Below, one piece after another: positions 1 through 5,586 of a stretch of 5,586 nucleotides of DNA. The DNA is taken from contig DXHG01000197.1 in the NCBI GenBank assembly GCA_019113455.1, positions 1 through 5,586 of the forward strand, in the 5' to 3' direction. Both the position numbers and the translations under genes were made by a program. How positions within the stretch are numbered: the first letter of the stretch is position 1; the number at the start of each line of letters is the position of its first letter. Under the pieces are notes generated by a model. That model was not told the DNA's origin. It worked only from the letters and a program-made list of their open reading frames with translations, and made no database searches. The DNA comes from Candidatus Treponema faecavium. GTDB lineage: Bacteria > Spirochaetota > Spirochaetia > Treponematales > Treponemataceae.

Positions 1-1798
1 AATTCAGGCAGTTCGCATCAAAACCGGCAAGCGCACGGTACGCATGAAACGCCTGCGTCATGCCTGCGGCAAGCGGATTTATAATGCACGCGTCAAGCCC
101 TGCGTACAGCGCCATGCCTAAAAAATATGCGTTCATAATGTCGCGCCGCGGCAGCCCGAACGAAATATTTGAAACGCCGAGCACCGTTTTTACTGCGGCA
201 AACCGGCTGTCTTCGCCGGAGAGCGTCTTGAGCGCTTCTATGGCAAGGAGCGTTTCAAGCGCCTCATCCTGCTGCGAACTTACCGTGAGCGTAAGCGTAT
301 CGATAAGAATATCCCGCGCGGGAATACCGTACGCGGCTGCTTCCGCGATAATGCGCACGGCTGTCTGTACGCGCCCTTCCGCTGTCGGCGGAATACCGGC
401 TTCATCGAGCGTGAGCGCAACAATGCCGCATCCGTACTTTGCCGCAAGCGGAAACACCGCGTCCATTACTTCCTGCTTGCCGCTCACCGAGTTTATAAGC
501 GGCTTGCCGTTGTAATAGCGCAGCGCCCGCTCAAGCACTGCCGCCTCGCTTGAATCAAGCTGCAGCGGCACGTCAAACGTCTTTTGCAGCGCGCGCACCG
601 CCCACAGCATCGTCTCCGTTTCGTCAAGCTCAGGAAGCCCCACGTTCACGTCAAGGATATGCGCGCCGCACGCAATCTGCTTTTGCGCCTCGTCAAGGAT
701 AAACTGCGCGTCTTTAGCGGCAAGCGCCGCCTTGCATTTTTTTTTGCCGGTCGGATTGATGCGCTCCCCGATAATCACCGGCCCCGCGCTGCCGCCGATA
801 CGGACAGTCCGCGTGCCGGAACACACCGTAAGCTCTGCGTCCGGCACAGAAGCATCCCGCCGGCGCGGGCGCACAGGCAATTCATTCACCTGCCGGATCA
901 TTTCTGCAATATGTTCAGGCGTCGTACCGCAGCAGCCGCCGAGCAGAACCGCGCCCTGCTCCGCGTTGTACCGCTGCGCCGCGCCAAACTCCGCGGGCGC
1001 TACTTTGAACACGGTCCTGCCGTTTTCAAGCACCGGAAGCCCCGCGTTCGGCTGCACGAGCACCGGCACTTCGCTTGCGCCGGCAAACTGACCGGTGAGC
1101 ACCCGCGCGTCTTCAAGACTCCCGCCGCAGTTAAACCCAAGCGCGGCGGCGCCGAGCGCGCCCATATATACCGCCGCCGTTTCCGCGTCGGCTCCCGTGA
1201 GCATGCGCAGATCGTCCTGAAACGAAACCGACGCTGCGGCCGGCAGCGCCGTCTGCTCTTTAACGGCAAGCAGCGCGGCTTTTACCTCGTAGAGATTGCT
1301 CATCGTCTCTATGATAACAAGGTCGGCACCGGCGTCTTCTGCCGCGCGTGCCTGCACGGCAAAGTTATCATACGCCTCGTCAAACGAAAGCGGTCCCAGC
1401 GGCTCCATAAGCGCGCCGAGCGGCCCGATGTCGGCAGCCACAAACACAGGCGTTTCCCGCCGCACGCGGTCAGCGGCTTCCCGTGCAAGCGAGACGGCCC
1501 GGCGCATGACCGCTGCCGCGTCAAGCGTTTTGCCGCCCGCACACTGCGCCTCGGCGAGCTTGCGCGGAGAAGCGCCGAACGTATTCGTCGTAATCACATC
1601 GGCGCCGGCGCGTATATAGGCCTCGTGAATGGCCCGTATTGCCTCCGGCTGCGCAAAAAGCAGTTCTTCGGGCACGCTGTACGGCACGTCAACCATCCGC
1701 TGGATCATCGTGCCCATGCCGCCGTCAAAAAACATATAGCCGCCGCCGCGATATACTTGCTGAAGCCGGACGGCAAACGTATTCGGTTTGTCAGGCAT
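1..1798 (-). CDS. metH: Cobalamin-dependent methionine synthase MetH, partial (N-terminal 599 residues)
   Basis: Transfers a methyl group from 5-methyltetrahydrofolate via cobalamin to homocysteine, giving methionine in the cytosol. The frame stays open for 599 codons from the ATG and leaves the window at its left edge, so the C-terminal end is missing. Residues about 15-310 form the homocysteine-binding barrel: an N-terminal FDGGMGTM segment, then the zinc ligands Cys224 (in FNCGG) and Cys289-Cys290 (in GGCCGT). From about residue 335 comes the pterin-binding barrel, beginning GERINPTG (344-351) and continuing through an INSVSGK segment. A cobalamin-binding module is expected beyond the edge; whether there is an activation domain cannot be seen. 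The start overlaps the end of metF by 8 bp and has AAGGG five bases upstream (1804-1808), so the two are probably translated together. A run of nine A encodes three lysines just after the pterin motif. Family assignment is firm. Confidence 0.96.
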   Translation of the reverse strand, partial: MPDKPNTFAVRLQQVYRGGGYMFFDGGMGTMIQRMVDVPYSVPEELLFAQPEAIRAIHEAYIRAGADVITTNTFGASPRKLAEAQCAGGKTLDAAAVMRRAVSLAREAADRVRRETPVFVAADIGPLGALMEPLGPLSFDEAYDNFAVQARAAEDAGADLVIIETMSNLYEVKAALLAVKEQTALPAAASVSFQDDLRMLTGADAETAAVYMGALGAAALGFNCGGSLEDARVLTGQFAGASEVPVLVQPNAGLPVLENGRTVFKVAPAEFGAAQRYNAEQGAVLLGGCCGTTPEHIAEMIRQVNELPVRPRRRDASVPDAELTVCSGTRTVRIGGSAGPVIIGERINPTGKKKCKAALAAKDAQFILDEAQKQIACGAHILDVNVGLPELDETETMLWAVRALQKTFDVPLQLDSSEAAVLERALRYYNGKPLINSVSGKQEVMDAVFPLAAKYGCGIVALTLDEAGIPPTAEGRVQTAVRIIAEAAAYGIPARDILIDTLTLTVSSQQDEALETLLAIEALKTLSGEDSRFAAVKTVLGVSNISFGLPRRDIMNAYFLGMALYAGLDACIINPLAAGMTQAFHAYRALAGFDANCLN

Positions 1799-2672
1799 CG
1801 GCGCCCTTGCCGTTCACCGCGGCGATAATTTCGTGCACCGAAGCGAGGATATCCGCCGCATTTGCGCTTTTATTCATCGTGTAAATGTGTATGCCGCGTA
1901 TGCCGTTTGACACAAGATCTATAATCTGGTCAACCGCATAGGCAATGCCTGCCTGCCGCAGCGCAAGCGGATTTTCGGCAAAACGGTCGATAATCATCAG
2001 GAGCTTTCTCGGCATATAGGCGTTTGAAAGCGACACCATGCGCTGTATCTGTGCGGCGTTCGTAACCGGCATGATGCCGGCGATAACCGGCAGCCTGATG
2101 CCGGCAGCCTGCATACGGTACAGAAAGCTGTAGAGCATATCGTTGTCAAAAAACATCTGCGTCGTCAAAAATTCAACGCCGGCTTCCGCCTTGTATTTCA
2201 GATTCTCTATGTCCTCGTTGCGGTTGCGGCTTTCGGGGTGGCCTTCGGGGTAGCAGGCGCCGCCCACGCAGAACCCCGCATCCTTTAAAAGCGGCGCCAG
2301 ATCGGACGCGTGAGAAAACCCGGGAACCGTCTGCGCGCCTTCGGGAATATCGCCGCGCAACGCGAGCACATTGCAGATGCGCCGCGCTTTAAGCTCCCGT
2401 ATTACGCCGTCAATATCTGCGCGGCTCTGCCCCACGCACGTCAGATGCGCAAGCGCCGGCACACCTGTCTGCTCAATCTGCTCGGCGACAGCAACCGTGC
2501 TGCGCCGCGACGAACCGCCTGCCCCGTACGTAACGCTGATAAAATCAGGGCGGCTCTGCGCAAGCTCGCGCGCCGTCTGAATAACAGTATCGGGCGCGTT
2601 GTCCGCTTTAGGGGGAAATATCTCAAATGAAAGGGAAAGCTTTTTGTGTGCAAGAATATCGCGAATAAACAT
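1791..2672 (-). CDS. metF: 5,10-methylenetetrahydrofolate reductase MetF
   Basis: Flavoprotein that reduces 5,10-methylene-THF to 5-methyl-THF, the methyl donor used by the MetH encoded next to it. The protein is 293 residues, close to E. coli MetF, and full length. Visible family marks are SFEIFPPK near the N terminus (Glu17, the expected catalytic Glu), TYGAGGSS (48-55), HLTCVG (76-81), LALRGD ending at Asp108 (the FAD-contacting Asp of the family), YPEGHPES (141-148), TQMFFDN with Gln172, and GIMPV (199-203). The frame is open further upstream to 2801, but that stretch lies inside the preceding gene and does not look like MetF. The ATG at 2672 has AGGAG six bases upstream and starts where MetF homologues start. 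Only 28 bp separate it from the lipoprotein gene upstream, which leaves no room for a riboswitch. The 3' end overlaps metH. Confidence 0.97.
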   Translation of the reverse strand: MFIRDILAHKKLSLSFEIFPPKADNAPDTVIQTARELAQSRPDFISVTYGAGGSSRRSTVAVAEQIEQTGVPALAHLTCVGQSRADIDGVIRELKARRICNVLALRGDIPEGAQTVPGFSHASDLAPLLKDAGFCVGGACYPEGHPESRNRNEDIENLKYKAEAGVEFLTTQMFFDNDMLYSFLYRMQAAGIRLPVIAGIMPVTNAAQIQRMVSLSNAYMPRKLLMIIDRFAENPLALRQAGIAYAVDQIIDLVSNGIRGIHIYTMNKSANAADILASVHEIIAAVNGKGADA

Positions 2673-2678
2673 GCCCTG

Positions 2679-2683
2679 CTCCT
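2679..2683 (-). promoter_or_regulatory. Shine-Dalgarno site of metF
   Basis: AGGAG on the minus strand, six bases before the ATG at 2672. It decides the metF start against the longer open frame that reaches back into the preceding lipoprotein gene. Confidence 0.8.
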
Positions 2684-2693
2684 GCCGTTTTTT

Positions 2694-2716
2694 GCAGCCG
2701 TTACTCGGACGGCTGC
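2694..2716 (-). other. Inverted repeat at the lipoprotein-metF junction
   Basis: GCAGCCG and CGGCTGC form a perfect 7-bp stem around a 9-base loop that contains the TAA stop of the lipoprotein gene (2701-2703). In the direction of transcription the stem is followed by six A, not U, so it does not read as an intrinsic terminator. It could stall or protect the mRNA between the lipoprotein and metF. The pairing is seen directly; the role is unknown. Confidence 0.45.
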
Positions 2717-3453
2717 CCGCTCGGCCGCGTATATGTAAGCACGCCGCCGCACGAAAGCACGCTGTCAGCGCCCGACTCGGAAAGCGTATAGGGGCTTTCA
2801 AAGCGCACGGACGTTACGGTAAAGCTCGTTCCGCTGCGCACGCCAAGCCATTCAAGCGTCGCGGCAGTCTCCGTATCTGCGGCTGTATCAGTCCCGGCGT
2901 CTGCTGCCCCTCCTGCCGTTTCGGCCGCTTTGGCGCGGAGCAGAAACGAACTGCTGTCTACCGAAAGCCGCACGGAAGAAGCGGCGGATGTATCGGCGCT
3001 GATCCACGTGCCGTCTATGCCGCCTGAACCGTCTATGGATTCAAACTCGAGGTTTTCAAAAACCGCGTCCATGCCGCAGCCGAACGGCTCAAGCGATTCC
3101 GGAAACACCGGCACAAGCGTATCAAAATCAGGCGTAACCGTAAACGAAAAGAGCGGCGAGTCATCGTAGTGCGCGTACAGCAGCCAGAGCGTGTCCGCAC
3201 CGGCGCTCCACGTGCCCGGCACAGAAGAGGAGGCTGTTTTTGCCTCAGTGTCGGTAAACGTGCCGTTTGGGTACAGCGTAAGCGAGCGGGCGCTGCGGTT
3301 CCACACGCCCGTAAGCGCCTCCATGCTCTCGCTCTCGCCTGCGGGAATCGCCAGGCGAGAACTTGAGTCTTCGGGCATGAACACACAGCCGCCCAAAAGC
3401 ACGGCGGCAGAGAGGAACGGCAGAATTAGGGTAATATGTTTAGTATGCTTCAT
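2701..3453 (-). CDS. Predicted lipoprotein with two G-x-W (lipocalin-like) domains
   Basis: A 250-residue protein with a lipoprotein signal: a basic N terminus, a hydrophobic core, and the lipobox LGGC with Cys23 as the lipidated residue. It should be exported and membrane-anchored. Domain 1 (about 46-135) opens LTGVW and has NGTF (63-66) and GTW (80-82). Domain 2 (about 146-243) opens DGTW (147-150) and is interrupted by a low-complexity Ala/Thr/Asp stretch (about 175-199). The same plan and spacing occur in the genes at 4058-4588 and 4747-5377, so I regard the three as paralogues. The alternation of G-x-W, strand and N/D-G-T/S turn resembles lipocalin-like domains; this is inference and no ligand can be named. 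The start codon lies 7 bp after the preceding stop codon and has no clear Shine-Dalgarno sequence, which suggests translational coupling. Confidence 0.85.
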   Translation of the reverse strand: MKHTKHITLILPFLSAAVLLGGCVFMPEDSSSRLAIPAGESESMEALTGVWNRSARSLTLYPNGTFTDTEAKTASSSVPGTWSAGADTLWLLYAHYDDSPLFSFTVTPDFDTLVPVFPESLEPFGCGMDAVFENLEFESIDGSGGIDGTWISADTSAASSVRLSVDSSSFLLRAKAAETAGGAADAGTDTAADTETAATLEWLGVRSGTSFTVTSVRFESPYTLSESGADSVLSCGGVLTYTRPSGQPSE

Positions 3454-3460
3454 TCAGTTA

Positions 3461-4012
3461 TTATCTTGACCAGATACCTCTACCCGCTTCTCTGGCTTCT
3501 CTTTCTGCATCTTCAAATCTGTCATTTTCAGACCATGATAAAAGAGACGATTCCTCATATTCTCCCCAGCCATTTCTGAGTATCAATTCATTCAATGATA
3601 CTTTATCAGCATATGAGTCATAATCAGGATACAGGAGTGCATACACAGCCCCAGAAGGATCTTTGTATCCTTCTCCATTTTCAGGCGGTTCAAAATATAA
3701 TGTCTGAGACTTAAAGGTTTCAACATATTCTTTTGCGTTCCACGCATCGCTATCGTCTGGATATAATGGCGGCTCAAGTTCTTTCACTCCAGCCAAGCGA
3801 ATTTCCTGCCGTGCCTCACATCCTTCGGGAAGAAAATAATCATCTGTTTCCCAGAATAAAATCTGCATTAAGTTATTAGACGTAACAGTTTTCAGTGAGC
3901 ATTCCCACCCGTCGGGCTCAATGTCGCCGTCAAAACCAAGAAAATCGCACGAACACAGCATAAGCGCCGCCGCGCACAGCGCGCCCAAACGCATCAGTTG
4001 TCTCATTCTCAT
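3461..4012 (-). CDS. Lipoprotein with thermonuclease-like (SNase) fold, catalytic residues apparently lost
   Basis: 183 residues. The N terminus is basic with a hydrophobic core and a loose lipobox LCSC (Cys22 lipidated), so the protein is probably membrane-anchored outside the cytoplasm. The C-terminal part matches the end of staphylococcal-nuclease-like domains: a VSLNELILRNGWGEY segment (138-152), then an acidic helix ending AREAGRGIW (173-181). Residues 72-80 (RLAGVKELE) align with the nuclease RL..VDTPE motif, keeping the Arg and Glu but not the Asp. The DGDT-type motif expected near residue 45 is not there, and the second catalytic Arg is Ala122 in DPSGAVYALLY. Nuclease activity is therefore doubtful. 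AGGAG ten bases upstream (4023-4027) favours the ATG at 4012 over the one at 4006. The body (about 3465-3900) is clearly AT-richer than the signal-peptide end and the neighbouring genes. Protein reality is likely; the fold is a moderate-confidence inference. Confidence 0.82.
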   Translation of the reverse strand: MRMRQLMRLGALCAAALMLCSCDFLGFDGDIEPDGWECSLKTVTSNNLMQILFWETDDYFLPEGCEARQEIRLAGVKELEPPLYPDDSDAWNAKEYVETFKSQTLYFEPPENGEGYKDPSGAVYALLYPDYDSYADKVSLNELILRNGWGEYEESSLLSWSENDRFEDAEREAREAGRGIWSR

Positions 4013-4057
4013 TGTATCCAGTCTCCTCTCTATCAGACGCGGCGCGGGTTTGCAGCG

Positions 4058-4588
4058 CTACAGCTGGCGCACAAACGTTACGCCCTCATCGCCCGTGCCG
4101 TTCAAATACAGCGTCAAAAGCGGCTCGCACAGCTCATAGCGGATACGGGAGAGCGTAACGCCCTGCGCCGCGGCAAGAAAGCCGTTTTCAAAGCACCCGC
4201 TGCTCGTATGAAAAAACCAGCCGTCTGCATCCGTAATCGTACACCAAAACTCACGATCCGCAATACGCAGCTCAGCCCTCATCGCGGCGGCCTCATACCA
4301 CCACGTGCCGTCCGCGCCCTCGCCGGCGCTTTCCGCCGCCCTGCGCATCGGCACGTTGTCCACCTCAAGCTCGCCGCAGCCGTTCAAATACACCGGAACA
4401 TACGCGCGGCATGTCTCCGTCAGAAACGACAGCGTCCGACCTTCCGCGTTCCATGTCCCGGGAAATAAAAACGACAGCCGCTCTCCGGCATACGTGCCGT
4501 CGTCATGCAGATACAGAACGCCGTCAGCTTCGCTCGCCCATGAGCCGCTCAGCGCGGCGCGCATGGTCTCTGCATCCCACAGCCGCAT
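4058..4588 (-). CDS. Two-domain G-x-W (lipocalin-like) protein, paralogue of the flanking genes, no signal peptide
   Basis: 176 residues from the chosen start. Domain 1 (about 10-82) runs LSGSW, DDGTY (29-33), PGTW (43-46), VYLNG (66-70). Domain 2 (about 92-176) opens DGTWWY (93-98) and ends with a matching LYLNG (160-164). The two YLNG segments are encoded by an identical 14-base sequence (4097-4110 and 4379-4392), a sign of internal duplication. It aligns along its length with the frameshifted gene upstream and, less closely, with the lipoprotein at 2701-3453. Unlike the lipoprotein it has no hydrophobic N terminus, nor is one encoded upstream in another frame, so it may stay in the cytosol. 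The frame is open to an ATG at 4624 (188 residues, AGGG seven bases upstream). I prefer 4588 because of a stronger GGAGAGGG and because the extra 12 residues are polar and unlike the paralogues. Function not recognised. Confidence 0.8.
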   Translation of the reverse strand: MRLWDAETMRAALSGSWASEADGVLYLHDDGTYAGERLSFLFPGTWNAEGRTLSFLTETCRAYVPVYLNGCGELEVDNVPMRRAAESAGEGADGTWWYEAAAMRAELRIADREFWCTITDADGWFFHTSSGCFENGFLAAAQGVTLSRIRYELCEPLLTLYLNGTGDEGVTFVRQL

Positions 4589-4593
4589 GACAT

Positions 4594-4601
4594 CCCTCTC
4601 C
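4594..4601 (-). promoter_or_regulatory. Shine-Dalgarno site favouring the start at 4588
   Basis: GGAGAGGG on the minus strand, five bases before the ATG at 4588. It is the strongest ribosome binding site in the cluster and lies inside the open frame of the alternative longer start at 4624. Confidence 0.6.
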
Positions 4602-5083
4602 GCGTTTTTTTTACCTTGCCCCATAACCAGACCCTTTCTGTATTAAGACCGGCTCAAAGCCGCTCCTGCACGCTTACACCTATACGCTTAATAAAGCGCT
4701 GCGGCGCCAAAAGGTTACACGCGCGGATTCCTGTCCGCACATACGGTTACGAAGCTGCACCGCCGTGCGGCGCAGAACTCCACAGTTCCCGCGGCTGCGC
4801 CTTTTGATACGAAAACGAACAGCCGCAGTACAAAAACGCAATCGTTCCCCCGCGCAGCGTGTACGGGATATGTTCAACACAGACGCTTTTCCGCGCCGCA
4901 AGTTCATCCCCTGACCTCCCGCCCCACATCATGCGGAAGCGGCGCCCCATACTGATAACATTGAACACAAAATCGGACTCGGTTACCAGCAGCGCTGCGG
5001 AAAACGGCGCGCGGGTTCCGTTTCCCTGCTGCAGCGGCAGGGGCTCCTCCGCAATGCCTGCATACACCCATGTGCCTGCAAGT

Positions 5084-5377
5084 TCACCGCAGTCCTGCCG
5101 CGGCATCCGTATGGGGGGGGGGTATTTTACATTCCGGCATCCGCACACGCTGTAAGGGAATACCGTCTGCTACGAGCACATCGGCGCCGCGGCGCAGTAC
5201 CGCAAGCGGTTCCCCGCTGTACCCTGACTCAGCGAACAGCGACAGCACGCCCGCCTCAGCCCGCCACATGTTTTTCGTTCCGGAAGGAAAAATATGCTCC
5301 CCTTCATATGAACCATCTCTGTTTAATACCAGGACGCCGTAGTAATCGCTTACCCATACTCCAGCCAATGCAGTCAT
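5084..5377 (-). CDS. OFF-phase product of the frameshifted gene: domain 1 only, 97 residues
   Basis: This is what would be translated from the sequence as given: the first G-x-W domain (residues 1-80), then Pro86-Pro88 from the C tract, then nine out-of-frame residues before the stop. It is either a truncated by-product or, if stable, a single-domain form of the protein. Confidence 0.55.
   Translation of the reverse strand: MTALAGVWVSDYYGVLVLNRDGSYEGEHIFPSGTKNMWRAEAGVLSLFAESGYSGEPLAVLRRGADVLVADGIPLQRVRMPECKIPPPHTDAAAGLR
5113..5122 (-). repeat. Homopolymer tract, ten C on the coding strand (ten G on the plus strand)
   Basis: The longest mononucleotide run in the window. It lies inside a coding frame, exactly where the frames of the two homologous halves part. 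Runs of eight or more G/C are known slippage sites behind phase variation in several bacterial groups, including treponemes, Neisseria, Campylobacter and Helicobacter. Confidence 0.95.
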
Positions 5378-5470
5378 ACCATGCTATCCCCAAAAAAACA
5401 GACAGAACCGTATGCGGGCGGCAGAAACCAGCCCGCGCCGCTCTGCGCATCTGTACATACAGGTATAATA

Positions 5471-5500
5471 ATTGTATCCAGCCATCCAATACTTTGTCAA
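5471..5500 (-). promoter_or_regulatory. Sigma-70-type promoter for the accessory cluster
   Basis: TTGACA (5495-5500, a perfect -35) is followed after 18 bases by TACAAT (5471-5476, five of six -10 bases). Transcription should start near 5464, giving a leader of roughly 85-90 bases before the ATG at 5377. It is the only strong match I found in the window and is correctly oriented for the whole minus-strand series. Confidence 0.75.
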
Positions 5501-5526
5501 GGACAGGCGGGATGGGCGGTTATTTT

Positions 5527-5541
5527 GCACACTGCGTGTGC
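5527..5541. other. Short inverted repeat upstream of the promoter
   Basis: GCACAC and GTGTGC form a 6-bp stem around a 3-base loop, about 27 bases upstream of the -35 box. It might be an operator-like site or the remnant of a 3' hairpin of the next gene. The minus-strand copy is followed by AAAA rather than U, so it is not a typical terminator. Confidence 0.3.
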
Positions 5542-5560
5542 GGCGCGGGCTTGCTTTTTT

Positions 5561-5577
5561 GCGGGTTCCCCGCGGGG
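5561..5577. other. GC-rich inverted repeats at the right edge
   Basis: GCGGG-TTC-CCCGC (5561-5573) overlaps a perfect 10-base palindrome CCCCGCGGGG (5568-5577). Six T on the plus strand lie directly before it. It is too close to the edge to assign a role. Confidence 0.3.
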
Positions 5578-5586
5578 TGTTTACTG

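Larger units (their letters stand above)
4747..5377 (-). pseudogene. Two-domain G-x-W protein gene split by a frameshift at a poly-C tract; probable phase-variable gene in OFF phase
   Basis: The two halves are homologous to successive halves of the neighbour at 4058-4588 but lie in different frames. The first half starts at the ATG at 5377 (LAGVW, RDGSY, DGIPLQRV), reaches a run of ten C at 5113-5122, and then stops at 5084 after 97 residues. The second half (GELAGTWVY to HGGAAS) is open in the other frame down to the TAA at 4747 and has no good start of its own. Removing one C joins them into 209 residues, with the proline run falling between domain 1 and domain 2; adding two C would also restore the frame. 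No signal peptide is visible. The reading that best fits is a contingency gene switched by replication slippage. Alternatives are a decayed copy or a homopolymer sequencing error. GGGGA lies nine bases before the start, and a stop codon two codons upstream rules out a longer N terminus in this frame. Confidence 0.75.
5378..5586. other. Right-edge non-coding region
   Basis: About 210 bases without a supported gene. It holds a promoter (5471-5500) pointing at the cluster, a leader with a run of seven T (minus strand, 5392-5398) just before the GGGGA ribosome binding site, and two GC-rich inverted repeats near the edge. Open frames here are short and show no family features. Confidence 0.6.

Noticed and set aside
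1..6. Window starts with AATTC, as left by EcoRI
   Set aside because: A short match at an arbitrary window edge; nothing else suggests a cloning junction.
584..1828. 414-codon open frame on the plus strand
   Set aside because: It is the antisense of metH. Its product is very rich in Arg and His with no recognisable domain, and the minus strand carries clear zinc-ligand and pterin motifs.
2673..2801. Longer metF start at 2801
   Set aside because: The extra 43 residues fall inside the lipoprotein gene and do not resemble a MetF N terminus; the internal ATG has an ideal AGGAG.
4625..4746. Possible terminator or promoter in the gap between the two paralogues
   Set aside because: Short stems such as CGGCT-TTG-AGCCG and CGCTT-TATT-AAGCG are present, but none is followed by a U-run and no -35/-10 pair with proper spacing was found.
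4747..5148. Independent gene starting at the GTG at 5148
   Set aside because: There is no good ribosome binding site, the first twelve residues are antiphase to the conserved domain 1, and homology begins only after the C tract.
5304..5489. Small open frame on the minus strand over the promoter and the start of the variable gene
   Set aside because: It starts within the promoter spacer and its second half is a shifted reading of domain 1. It has a weak hydrophobic patch but no lipobox, so I do not accept it as a missing signal peptide.
1..5586. CRISPR array, tRNA, rRNA, insertion sequence
   Set aside because: I saw no regularly spaced repeats, no cloverleaf-like segments with the T-arm motif, and no transposase motifs on either strand.

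Overview
All six genes supported here lie on the minus strand, so transcription runs from the right edge to the left edge. The order is: a frameshifted two-domain gene (4747-5377), an intact paralogue of it (4058-4588), a thermonuclease-fold lipoprotein (3461-4012), a third two-domain protein that is a lipoprotein (2701-3453), metF (1791-2672), and the 5' part of metH (1-1798), which runs off the left edge. The only convincing promoter is at 5471-5500 at the head of this series, and I see no intrinsic terminator between the genes. One long transcript is therefore possible, although metF-metH may have a promoter I cannot recognise.

The left half is ordinary one-carbon and methionine metabolism. 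MetF (5,10-methylenetetrahydrofolate reductase) makes 5-methyl-THF. MetH (cobalamin-dependent methionine synthase) uses it to methylate homocysteine. The two genes overlap by 8 bp.

The right half is an accessory cluster. Three proteins share a two-domain plan in which each domain opens with a G-x-W motif and continues with short beta-strand-like segments and N/D-G-(T/S)-(F/Y) turns. This looks lipocalin-like, but I cannot name the family. One copy has a lipoprotein signal and two have none. In the first gene the two domains lie in different frames, joined exactly at a run of ten cytosines (minus strand). Nine cytosines would restore a continuous 209-residue protein. This is the pattern of a phase-variable (contingency) gene seen in its OFF state, and it is the main finding. 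Between the paralogues sits a lipoprotein gene whose body is AT-rich while its signal-peptide end and its neighbours are GC-rich. It has a thermonuclease-like fold signature but lacks most of the catalytic residues.

The organism is a bacterium of fairly high GC. Lipoproteins with loose lipoboxes, homopolymer-based variation and a MetH of the type found in spirochaetes and Firmicutes make a treponeme-like spirochaete a reasonable guess. No single feature proves this.
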